Below are positions 10,620 to 19,619 of a stretch of 64,000 nt of DNA, one piece after another. This DNA is from Sphingosinithalassobacter tenebrarum (lineage in GTDB: Bacteria; Pseudomonadota; Alphaproteobacteria; Sphingomonadales; Sphingomonadaceae). The stretch spans positions 3,441,001 to 3,505,000 of the forward strand of contig NZ_CP049109.1 in the NCBI RefSeq assembly GCF_011057975.1, written 5' to 3'. Both the position numbers and the translations under genes were made by a program. Position 1 is the stretch's first letter, and each line of letters starts with the position of its first letter. The notes under the pieces were generated by a model. It saw only the letters and a list, made by a program, of their open reading frames with translations. It was not told where the DNA came from and did no database searches.

Positions 10620-10760
10620 CGACATGGTCAGCGGCCGGAAGCTCCAGCCCGGGAGACCATGCGGGCCGCGCGCCTGCGGCATCGAAGCGTTGCTTGGGGG
10701 AGAATACCCCCCGCCCCGAACCCGATAGATTTCGACCCATCGGGTTTTGCCATCAGGCAG

Positions 10761-10817
10761 TTAGCGGCGCGTCTCCCGAACGAACGGAACCGACCTCACT
10801 GCTGAACCATGAGACAT
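10761..10817 (-). CDS. 18-residue peptide ORF with extreme Shine-Dalgarno
   Basis: ATG at 10817, stop TAA at 10761-10763; the peptide reads MSHGSAVRSVPFVRETRR. It is worth listing because of its ribosome-binding site: the 15 nt at 10819-10833 are an exact complement of the conserved 16S rRNA 3' tail GGATCACCTCCTTTC, and the GGAGG core sits 7 nt from the ATG. Four of 18 codons are Arg, two of them adjacent CGC codons just before the stop. That would suit an attenuation leader, but it is equally compatible with a short functional peptide. Confidence 0.4.
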   Translation of the reverse strand: MSHGSAVRSVPFVRETRR

Positions 10818-10818
10818 C

Positions 10819-10833
10819 GGATCACCTCCTTTC
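10819..10833 (-). promoter_or_regulatory. Full-length anti-16S ribosome-binding site
   Basis: The minus strand reads GAAAGGAGGTGATCC, complementary over 15 nt to the 3' end of bacterial 16S rRNA. Most genes in this window have 4-6 nt of complementarity. It lies 1 nt upstream of the ATG at 10817, with the GGAGG core at normal spacing. Confidence 0.7.
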
Positions 10834-10991
10834 GCTAGTTGAACACGTATGTGCCGGTGGGCACGTGCAAAGGATTGAATCATCGCGAGTCGCAGAACAA
10901 GTCTTGTAATTTCCCGGGATTTCGACGAATCTGGAATTCTGCGCCGCAATATCGCGGCGAGCCCTTTCCGAAATCGGTGGATTTGCGCGGT

Positions 10992-11537
10992 TCAGCGGCC
11001 CTTGCAGCCGCGCATGACGCGCTGGATCGCGGGATCGTCGGGCATCACCAGCATCTTGCCGTCGTTGAGCGCCACGCCGAAGCGCGATCCTTCGTCGTCG
11101 CCGACTTCGCGGACAAAGGCGTCGCCCGCGGGCAGGCGCGCCTCGACATGCCGCACCCGGGCATCGACGTCGCGCGCCTCGAGCGTGATCGAGCCGCCAT
11201 CGGTCACCAGCCGCATCGTGCCGTTGCCCGAGGACATCGATCCGGCGCGCACGAACCGCACCTGCCCGGTATGGCTGTCGCATCGGATCGCGAAACTCGC
11301 CTCGCTGGCGGGCGGGCCGAACACCGCCGCCGCCTCGCCGCCCATCTCCTGATAGTGCCAGCGGCCGAGCCCGAGCGGCGCGCCCCTGAATTCGGGCGCG
11401 CTCGCTTCGCGCTGCGGCGCGGCGCCGCTGCTCGAGCCTTCGCCGCCGGGCATATTGTGATTGGTGATGTCAGCCGAATTTCCGCCGCATCCCGCCAGCA
11501 GCGTCAGCGCAAGGGCGGCTGCGGCGGCGCGAGTCAC
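10992..11537 (-). CDS. Lipoprotein, paralogue of its upstream neighbour
   Basis: About 181 residues with a lipoprotein signal peptide ending LLAGC, then a Gly/Ser/Pro linker and a domain beginning near GRWHYQEMGGEAAAVFG. The upstream gene has the equivalent GDWVYRQDGRGSIAMYG, with FxIRCD following in both, so the two are tandem paralogues. I start it at GTG 11537 because that codon overlaps the upstream stop as GTGA; TTG at 11546 is the longest alternative. The lipid anchor implies an envelope location. The function is unknown. Confidence 0.68.
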   Translation of the reverse strand: MTRAAAAALALTLLAGCGGNSADITNHNMPGGEGSSSGAAPQREASAPEFRGAPLGLGRWHYQEMGGEAAAVFGPPASEASFAIRCDSHTGQVRFVRAGSMSSGNGTMRLVTDGGSITLEARDVDARVRHVEARLPAGDAFVREVGDDEGSRFGVALNDGKMLVMPDDPAIQRVMRGCKGR

Positions 11538-12121
11538 TTGCGGCAATCCTCGACCACGCGATGGACCTCGGCCCAGGCGGGCAGCACCAGCGGATACAGG
11601 CCGCTGCCTTCGACGATGAAGCGCCCGCGGCTGAACCCCATCGCATCGAGCAACGGATCGCGCGGCCCCAGCATCGCCGCGACATAAGGCTCGCCGGCGA
11701 CCGGCTGGAACAGCAATTCCTGCATCATGCTCGACGTGCGCACGGTGAATGCCATCGCCGCGGCGGGCGCCGCCGCGATATGGCGCCCGAAGATGATCCG
11801 GCCGTTCGAACGATCGCAGCGGATGGTGAAATCCGCCGCCTGCCCCGGCCGACCGTACATCGCGATGCTGCCGCGCCCGTCCTGGCGATACACCCAGTCC
11901 CCCGGCGTCACGTTCCAGTCGCGCCAGTCGCCGGTCGGCAGCGCGACGGCGGGCGTCGGCGTGGCGGCGGGAACCGGAGACGGCGTCGCGACCGGCGTGG
12001 GCACCGGAAGCGGCTCGGCGGCGGCAGGAATGATACGCGGCCCCGAACAGCCGGTCAGACCGCCGAGAGCCAGAGCGGAAACGGCAGCGGCAAGCGCGGC
12101 GGCGGGCAAGGGACGTCGCAT
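11534..12121 (-). CDS. Lipoprotein with Pro-rich linker, paralogue of its downstream neighbour
   Basis: 195 residues from the ATG at 12121. The signal peptide ends in the lipobox LTGC, followed by a Pro/Ala/Thr linker (VPTPVATPSPVPAATPTP) of the sort that spans periplasm or peptidoglycan. A C-terminal domain with GDWVYRQDGRGS and ADFTIRCD is shared with the downstream lipoprotein, and the last residues include a Cys (VVEDCRK), also mirrored there (MRGCKG). The GTGA overlap with the next gene indicates coupled translation. I do not recognise a named family. Confidence 0.68.
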   Translation of the reverse strand: MRRPLPAAALAAAVSALALGGLTGCSGPRIIPAAAEPLPVPTPVATPSPVPAATPTPAVALPTGDWRDWNVTPGDWVYRQDGRGSIAMYGRPGQAADFTIRCDRSNGRIIFGRHIAAAPAAAMAFTVRTSSMMQELLFQPVAGEPYVAAMLGPRDPLLDAMGFSRGRFIVEGSGLYPLVLPAWAEVHRVVEDCRK

Positions 12122-12154
12122 GGCCAAGGCTTATGCGCGATTAGCGCGGGGGGC

Positions 12155-13693
12155 TCAACCGGGTTCATCGGCGGGAGCGGCAGAATCGTCGTCGGGCGGG
12201 AGGTCGGTGGGTTTATCATCGTCATCGACGAAGATCGCACCGCGTTCGTACCATTTGCGGCGTTCGGCATTGCGCTCGGCTTCGCTGCGTTCGTCCCAAT
12301 TCTCGGCTAGGCGTGTTCTGGCATCAAACCGCGCGCCTTCGAGATGCGCCCGCCACAGGTACGCGCCTTCGAGATGCGCCTGCCGTAGGTCCGCCCCTTC
12401 GAGATGCGCCTCCCCCAGGTCCGCGTCTTCGAGATGCGCGCGCGCCAGGTACGCGCCTTCGAGATGCGCCTGCCGCAGGTCCGCCCCTTCGAGATGCGCC
12501 CGCCGCAGGTCCGCGCCTTCGAGATGCGCCCGCCGCAGGTCCGCCCGCAGGTCCGCGCCTTCGAGATGCGCCTCCCCCAGGTCCGCGTCTTCGAGATGCG
12601 CCTCCCCCAGGTCCGCGTCTTCGAGATGCGCCTGCCACAGGTGCGCGCCTTCGAGATGCGCCCGCCGCAGGTCCGCCCGCAGGTCCGCGCCTTCGAGATG
12701 CGCCCGCCACAGGTCCGCGCCGACAAAGGAGCATCGCGCAAGCGACCGCGATGCAGTAAACGTTTGACGTGACAAATCTATCCAGTCGAACCGCCGTGCG
12801 TTGAGCGGAAAGCCGGGGCCGGGATTTTCCACCCGGAACTTGCCCAGGAACGCCCTACGCTCTCCAAGTGGCAGCGAGCCGAAGTCGAATTCCTCTCCCT
12901 CGGCAACCGGATAGGCCAGCGAAGCCGCTTCGCGCAGATCGGCGCCGAAAATGGACGCAGCTTCGTCACGCAGGATGTTCAGCCGTTCGCGATCGACGGC
13001 ACTGAGCTTGGCCTCAAACATTGGCAGCTTGAAGCCAATTTCCCTTCCCACTCCGTTTACCTTTGGCTTCGTAGCTCGAAAGGCGTTCATCGCCTGCAAA
13101 TGCCCGATACGCTCCATCGCGGCCGCATGCCCGGCAACAAGCAGTTCAAAGGCGGGACGCCGGAAACTCTCGCCATATTCGCCGCGCAGAAAGCCGCGCA
13201 GCTGATGCAGCGACGCGATCTGAAGCTGCTCGCGTGCCTCTGCGGAAAGCGTTTCCGGCAAGGCGCCCGACGCGCGGAGCTGAACCTCCTGAAACTCCTT
13301 GAGATTGATGTCCTTGCGCTGATTGTCGATCTGGGCGCGGACGTTGCTGTCGCGCCAATGCCAGAGGAGATAGAGGACGGGCAGGCCGAGCAGGAGCACA
13401 ACCGCCTGCACCCGATCCTTCCATTGCGGGGCATCACCTTCGTCGGGGAAGAAGACCGGGCCGAAAAAGTCGCCGCCCGCGATGGCTTGCCAGCCGGTTC
13501 GAACCATGTCGAAACCCGCAAGAAGCTCCAGCGCCCGGATCGCGAGCAGCGTTGCCAGCACAACCCCGAGCAGCTTCAGCGCGCGATGGCGCCGCCGCGT
13601 CTCCAGCCGCGTTGCCATCCTGCCGCGCAGCGCCGCTCCGCGCGCGCGTGCGCTTCGCCATGCTTCCGCTATTCGCCCGGTCTTCTTCGCCAT
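12155..13693 (-). CDS. Membrane-anchored pentapeptide-repeat protein
   Basis: 512 residues from the ATG at 13693, which has AAAGGGGGCGGG upstream; the longer frame to 13786 begins inside an inverted repeat. An Arg-rich N-terminus is followed by two hydrophobic helices (about 40-60 and 96-112), a charged helical region, then a right-handed quadrilateral beta-helix type repeat at about 325-455. The repeat holds 12 copies of an A(D/H/Y)LxxAHLE(G/D) double pentapeptide and is followed by an acidic tail (DDDDKPTDLPPDDD). Two copies carry an extra four residues (ADLR). Such proteins are structural or binding scaffolds; the ligand is unknown. Confidence 0.83.
   Translation of the reverse strand: MAKKTGRIAEAWRSARARGAALRGRMATRLETRRRHRALKLLGVVLATLLAIRALELLAGFDMVRTGWQAIAGGDFFGPVFFPDEGDAPQWKDRVQAVVLLLGLPVLYLLWHWRDSNVRAQIDNQRKDINLKEFQEVQLRASGALPETLSAEAREQLQIASLHQLRGFLRGEYGESFRRPAFELLVAGHAAAMERIGHLQAMNAFRATKPKVNGVGREIGFKLPMFEAKLSAVDRERLNILRDEAASIFGADLREAASLAYPVAEGEEFDFGSLPLGERRAFLGKFRVENPGPGFPLNARRFDWIDLSRQTFTASRSLARCSFVGADLWRAHLEGADLRADLRRAHLEGAHLWQAHLEDADLGEAHLEDADLGEAHLEGADLRADLRRAHLEGADLRRAHLEGADLRQAHLEGAYLARAHLEDADLGEAHLEGADLRQAHLEGAYLWRAHLEGARFDARTRLAENWDERSEAERNAERRKWYERGAIFVDDDDKPTDLPPDDDSAAPADEPG
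12331..12720. repeat. Array of 30-bp tandem units inside the pentapeptide-repeat gene
   Basis: The DNA itself repeats with a 30-bp period, each unit containing CTTCGAGATGCGCC on the plus strand. There are 12 copies differing at few positions, and a 12-bp insertion (encoding ADLR) occurs identically in two of them. Because no unit contains a stop in other frames, long shadow frames are open here on both strands. The near-identity suggests recent expansion by slippage or unequal recombination. Confidence 0.85.
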
Positions 13694-13765
13694 CCCGCCC
13701 CCTTTGCGCACAGGTGACGAAGATGCCGACCAGTATCGCAGGGGCATCATCTTGCGGCACGGTGG

Positions 13766-13786
13766 ATGCCGGAACAAGTCCGGCAT
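13766..13786. repeat. Short inverted repeat between uvrB and the pentapeptide gene
   Basis: ATGCCGGA (13766-13773) and TCCGGCAT (13779-13786) form a perfect 8-bp stem with the loop ACAAG. It lies 33 bp beyond the uvrB stop on the minus strand and so could act as a 3'-end hairpin for uvrB. It resembles dispersed palindromes of the GCCGGAACAAGTCCGGC type common in proteobacterial intergenic DNA. Confidence 0.6.
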
Positions 13787-13818
13787 GACGGTTTTGCGGA
13801 TGTTGGTGGCCTCGGCCT

Positions 13819-16011
13819 TTACCGCCGACTGCCACCCCCGAATTTCTTCTGCGTCTTCCCGTACCGCATCTTGCGCGTTCCCGGCTTGCCCTCGTTGCTG
13901 CGCCCCATCACCGGCGCCTTATGGTCCTCGGCGGGCAGGCCGAGTTCCTCATTCTCCAGCGACCGGATCTGGTCGCGCAGGCGGCCGGCTTCCTCGAACT
14001 CCAGGTTCGCGGCGGCGTCGCGCATCTTCTTTTCGAGTTCCTCGATATAAGCGCGCAGATTGTGGCCGACCATGTGCGGGCGATCGGCCTCGATCTCGAC
14101 GGTCACCTGATCCTTGCTCGACACATGGGCGATGATATCGCCGATATTCTTGCGCACGGTTTCGGGGGTGATGCCGTGTTCGGCGTTATAGGCGAGCTGC
14201 TTTTCGCGGCGCCGGCCGGTTTCGTTCAGCGCGCGTTCCATGCTGCCGGTCATGCGATCGGCATAGAGGATGACGCGCCCATCGACATTGCGCGCGGCGC
14301 GGCCGATCGTCTGGACGAGCGAGGTTTCGGAGCGCAGGAAACCCTCCTTGTCCGCGTCGAGGATCGCGACCAGCCCGCATTCGGGGATGTCGAGCCCTTC
14401 GCGCAGCAGGTTGATGCCGATCAGCACGTCATAGACGCCCATCCGCAGGTCGCGGATCAGCTCGATGCGCTCCAGCGTCTCGACGTCGCTGTGCATGTAG
14501 CGGACCTTGATCCCCGCTTCGTGCATATATTCGGTCAGGTCCTCGGCCATCCGCTTGGTGAGCGTGGTGACGAGCGTGCGATAGCCCTTCTCCGCAGTCG
14601 CCTTGCACTCCTGGATCAGGTCCTGCACCTGTTCCTCGACCGGCTTGATCTCGACGGGCGGATCGACCAGCCCGGTCGGGCGGATCACCTGTTCGACGAA
14701 GACGCCACCGGTCTGCTCCATTTCCCAGTTCCCGGGCGTCGCCGAAACGCTCACCGTCTGCGGGCGCATCGCATCCCATTCGTTGAAGCGCAGCGGGCGA
14801 TTGTCGATGCAGCTCGGCAGGCGGAAGCCATGTTCGGCGAGCGTGATCTTGCGGCGATGGTCGCCGCGCGCCATCGCGCCGATCTGCGGCACCGTCTGGT
14901 GGCTTTCGTCAACGAACAGCAGCGCGTTTTCGGGGAGATATTCGAAGAGCGTGGGCGGCGGTTCGCCCGGCATGCGTCCGGTGAGGAAGCGGCTGTAATT
15001 CTCGATCCCCGCGCAGCTTCCCGTCGCGGCGATCATCTCGAGGTCGAAATTGGTGCGCTGTTCGAGCCGCTGCGCTTCGAGCAGCCGTCCCTCGCTCTCC
15101 AGTTCCTTCAGCCGCTCGGCGAGTTCGAAGCGTATCGCCTCCATCGCCTGTTTGAGCGTGGGCCCCGGCGTGACGTGGTGCGAATTGGCATAGACGCGAA
15201 TGCGGTCGAGGCTCGCGACTTTCTTGCCGGTCAGCGGATCGAATTCGGTGATCTCCTCGATATCATCGCCGAAGAAGGAGACGCGCCAGGCGGTGTCCTC
15301 ATAGTGCGAAGGGAAAATCTCCAGATTGTCGCCGCGCACGCGAAAGGTGCCGCGCGTGAAGGCCGCGTCGTTGCGCTTATACTGGAGCGCGACCAGCTTG
15401 CGGATGATCTCGCGCTGATCCTGCACATCGCCCTTCTTCAAGTCGAAGATCATCGCCGAATAGGTTTCGACCGAGCCGATACCGTACAGGCACGATACCG
15501 ACGCGACGATCAGGACGTCGTCGCGTTCCAGCAGCGCGCGGGTGGCCGAGTGGCGCATCCGGTCGATCGCTTCGTTGATCGAGCTTTCCTTCTCGATATA
15601 CGTATCGGTGCGCGGGACGTACGCCTCGGGCTGGTAATAGTCGTAATAGCTGACGAAATATTCGACGGCGTTCTCGGGGAAGAAGCTCTTGAACTCGCCG
15701 TACAGCTGCGCGGCGAGGATCTTGTTCGGGGCAAGCACCAAGGCGGGGCGCTGCAGCGCCTCGACCACCTTGGCCATCGTGAAGGTCTTGCCCGATCCGG
15801 TGACGCCGAGCAGCACCTGGTCGCGCTCGCCCGCCAGCGCCTGTTCGACCAGTTCGGGAATCGCCTGGCGCTGATCGCCCGAAGGTTCATATTCCGACAC
15901 CAGCTTGAACTTGCGCCCGCCCTCGGCCTTTTCGGGGCGGTTCGGGCGATGGGGTACGAAGCTTTCGCCGGTTTCCGGCTCGTCGAGCGTGGTACGGATC
16001 TGAATGGCCAT
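13819..16011 (-). CDS. uvrB: Excinuclease ABC subunit B
   Basis: The DNA helicase-like damage-verification subunit of nucleotide excision repair, acting with UvrA and UvrC. 730 residues. Walker A is GVTGSGKT at 69-76. The beta-hairpin [12 protein letters not shown], the Walker B-like LLFVDESH, the QTIGRAARN motif VI and a C-terminal UVR helix hairpin ([24 protein letters not shown]) are all present. The extended C-terminus ([17 protein letters not shown]) is basic. The start at 16011 is the normal family start with a short extra N-terminal arm. The gene is divergent from the DUF3617 gene. Confidence 0.97.
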   Translation of the reverse strand: MAIQIRTTLDEPETGESFVPHRPNRPEKAEGGRKFKLVSEYEPSGDQRQAIPELVEQALAGERDQVLLGVTGSGKTFTMAKVVEALQRPALVLAPNKILAAQLYGEFKSFFPENAVEYFVSYYDYYQPEAYVPRTDTYIEKESSINEAIDRMRHSATRALLERDDVLIVASVSCLYGIGSVETYSAMIFDLKKGDVQDQREIIRKLVALQYKRNDAAFTRGTFRVRGDNLEIFPSHYEDTAWRVSFFGDDIEEITEFDPLTGKKVASLDRIRVYANSHHVTPGPTLKQAMEAIRFELAERLKELESEGRLLEAQRLEQRTNFDLEMIAATGSCAGIENYSRFLTGRMPGEPPPTLFEYLPENALLFVDESHQTVPQIGAMARGDHRRKITLAEHGFRLPSCIDNRPLRFNEWDAMRPQTVSVSATPGNWEMEQTGGVFVEQVIRPTGLVDPPVEIKPVEEQVQDLIQECKATAEKGYRTLVTTLTKRMAEDLTEYMHEAGIKVRYMHSDVETLERIELIRDLRMGVYDVLIGINLLREGLDIPECGLVAILDADKEGFLRSETSLVQTIGRAARNVDGRVILYADRMTGSMERALNETGRRREKQLAYNAEHGITPETVRKNIGDIIAHVSSKDQVTVEIEADRPHMVGHNLRAYIEELEKKMRDAAANLEFEEAGRLRDQIRSLENEELGLPAEDHKAPVMGRSNEGKPGTRKMRYGKTQKKFGGGSRR

Positions 16012-16113
16012 GCCGGGGATATGGGGCGATCCGTCGCGCGCGCAAAGCTTCGCCGTTGAATTTCGGCGGCGGAAGCTTCAGGGGGCTTTGCGAATGGGAT
16101 CGAAGGAGTTTTT

Positions 16114-16689
16114 GTGATGAGGCATTTGCTGGCAACCACGGCACTGGTGATGCTTGCGGCATGCAATGGCGGCGAACCCGCGCAGGAGGAAGCTGTGAAT
16201 GCGACTCCGGGCAATGTCGCGATGGCGAACGCCTCTTCCGAACAGGCGACCGAAGCGGCGCAGCAGAACAACCCGATGCTGCCGGGCCTGTGGGAGCAGA
16301 AGACCGAGATCACGTCGCTGACCGTGATCGGCGTGCCCGACAATATGCGCCAGGCGATCGAACAGAACACGCGTCAGCTGGGCGACCTCACCTCGCGCCA
16401 GTGCTTCGACAAGGAACAGGCGGCCAAGGGCGGGCTCGACGCGATGATCAGCTCGGGCGGCAGCTGCACCTACGACCGGCTGAACATGTCGGGCGGCGAA
16501 ATGGACGTTGCCTTTCATTGCAGCACGCCGCAGCAGGACGAAGTGACCGGCACGATCACCGGTACGTCCGGCCCCGAATCGTCGGACGTCACGCTCGAAT
16601 CGCAGACGCGCATGGGCGCGATCGACGGCGGCCTGATCGGCATGGAAATGCACATCACCAAGAAGCGGATCGGCGACTGCCCGGAATGA
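16114..16689 (+). CDS. DUF3617 family lipoprotein
   Basis: 191 residues. The signal peptide ends in the lipobox MLAAC at about residues 13-17. The mature part has the DUF3617 features PGLWEQKTEIT, paired cysteines (RQCFDKEQA, GGSCTYDRL) and the closing KKRIGDC. The family is frequent in sphingomonads and has no assigned function. The start may be GTG 16114 or the adjacent ATG 16117, both served by GAAGGAG. It sits divergently from uvrB. Confidence 0.82.
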   Translation: MMRHLLATTALVMLAACNGGEPAQEEAVNATPGNVAMANASSEQATEAAQQNNPMLPGLWEQKTEITSLTVIGVPDNMRQAIEQNTRQLGDLTSRQCFDKEQAAKGGLDAMISSGGSCTYDRLNMSGGEMDVAFHCSTPQQDEVTGTITGTSGPESSDVTLESQTRMGAIDGGLIGMEMHITKKRIGDCPE

Positions 16690-16713
16690 TCCGGGCCGCC
16701 TTCACCGCGCCGC

Positions 16714-17172
16714 CTATTGCTGGCGGCGATAGGCGATCCGCCACATGACCAGGCCGATCAGCGCGGCCGCCACTGCGATCACGCCGCTGGTCGCGGTCGC
16801 GCTGAGCCAGCGATAGAGCAAGGCGCGATTGTCGGTAGGCGGCATATCGAGCAAGCCGAAGCCATAGGTCTGCGCGCCGACGAAGATCGCAAGCGAAGCA
16901 ATCGCGCCGACGATCGCCGCATGGCGCGGCCTGCGCCAGCCGGCGACATGCATGACGAGCCATAGCGGCCCTGCAACGGCGGTGATGCCGAGCCCCATCA
17001 GCACCGATCCCAACGCCCAGGCGGCGGCGAGCGCAAGCGGATCATATTGTCCACCGCGCAGAACCAGACCGAGCACGATCAGACCGCCCAGGGCGCTGCC
17101 TGCGGCAAGCGACCAGCCGGCTCTTTCGATGGTGGCTTCATAGCGGCGCGGCATCGGCGCCTGATTGGACAC
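16714..17172 (-). CDS. Four-helix integral membrane protein of unknown function
   Basis: About 152 residues with four hydrophobic segments (GWSLAAGSALGGLIVLGLVL, LAAAWALGSVLMGLGIT, AAIVGAIASLAIFVGAQ, TSGVIAVAAALIGLVMW) and a basic C-terminus (RIAYRRQQ). I choose the GTG at 17172 because GGGAGGA lies at good spacing upstream; the ATG at 17196 would place that purine tract inside the gene. No domain recognised. It converges on the DUF3617 gene and is divergent from ligA. Confidence 0.62.
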   Translation of the reverse strand: MSNQAPMPRRYEATIERAGWSLAAGSALGGLIVLGLVLRGGQYDPLALAAAWALGSVLMGLGITAVAGPLWLVMHVAGWRRPRHAAIVGAIASLAIFVGAQTYGFGLLDMPPTDNRALLYRWLSATATSGVIAVAAALIGLVMWRIAYRRQQ

Positions 17173-17270
17173 GACGGAAAATTCCTCCCGGCGCATCGTG
17201 TAGCCGCCGCATCGCCCCGCCTCAAGCCATTGCACGCCCGGCATCGCATCGATTCGGCACGATTTTTTAA

Positions 17271-19469
<2,199 letters not shown>

Positions 19470-19619
19470 GACTTTTTTGCAACGCAGCACGACGCTTTCA
19501 CGATCGCGGCGATTCTGCCCGTTGCTTGCAACGAAACTGTCATCCAGTGCGCTCAAGGGCGATCGGAGACGGCGACAAGCCGCACGTGAGACCATTCCGT
19601 GTTCCGAAAAGGGGAATAT

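Larger units (their letters stand above)
10574..10833 (-). ncRNA. Putative structured leader RNA or small mRNA
   Basis: Minus-strand order: an 18-codon ORF, hairpin AACCCGAT/ATCGGGTT (10719-10746, 12-nt loop), a G5/C5 hairpin with a TATTCT loop, a GCCGC/GCGGC hairpin, a CATGGTC/GACCATG dyad (10623-10661) enclosing a CCGG/CCGG stem, and then the terminator stem. No match to riboswitch cores I know (cobalamin, glycine, SAM-II, TPP). This is either an attenuator controlling the gene at 10436 or an independent small RNA; I cannot decide which. The boundaries are inferred and no convincing sigma-70 promoter was found. Confidence 0.42.
10437..10991. other. Gene-free 555-bp stretch with structured minus-strand transcript
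   Basis: No conventional gene fits here. The stretch separates the stop of the lipoprotein gene at 10992 from the start of the hypothetical gene at 10436, both on the minus strand. From upstream to downstream on the minus strand it holds a hairpin CGCCGC/GCGGCG (10942-10959), a GTGCC/GGCAC hairpin near 10851-10864, the extended Shine-Dalgarno sequence and mini-ORF (10761-10833), and four further dyads ending in an intrinsic terminator (10575-10619). Confidence 0.6.

Noticed and set aside
10619..10661. B12-box-like string AGCCCGGGAGACC in the plus strand
   Set aside because: No GCCACTG-type or CCGCAACTG cobalamin core is present nearby, and no B12 transport gene follows.
10621..10665. Resemblance to the SRP RNA apical domain on the plus strand (GGTCAGCGGCCGGAAGC)
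   Set aside because: The conserved GGAAGGxAGCAGCC asymmetric loop is not met, and the flanking sequence cannot form the long SRP stem; the match is part of a CATGGTC/GACCATG dyad.
10818..10833. GGATCACCTCCTTTC as a remnant of a 16S rRNA gene
   Set aside because: No further 16S sequence (for example the conserved GGGGAACCTGCGG helix) is adjacent; the string is explained as a ribosome-binding site on the minus strand.
12331..12720. CRISPR-like 30-bp periodicity
   Set aside because: There are no unique spacers between the repeats; the period is explained by pentapeptide coding, and the frame is open throughout.
12313..12772. Arg/Ala/Pro-rich frames on the plus strand opposite the pentapeptide repeat
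   Set aside because: They stay open only because the 30-bp unit lacks stops in most frames; they have no credible start signals.
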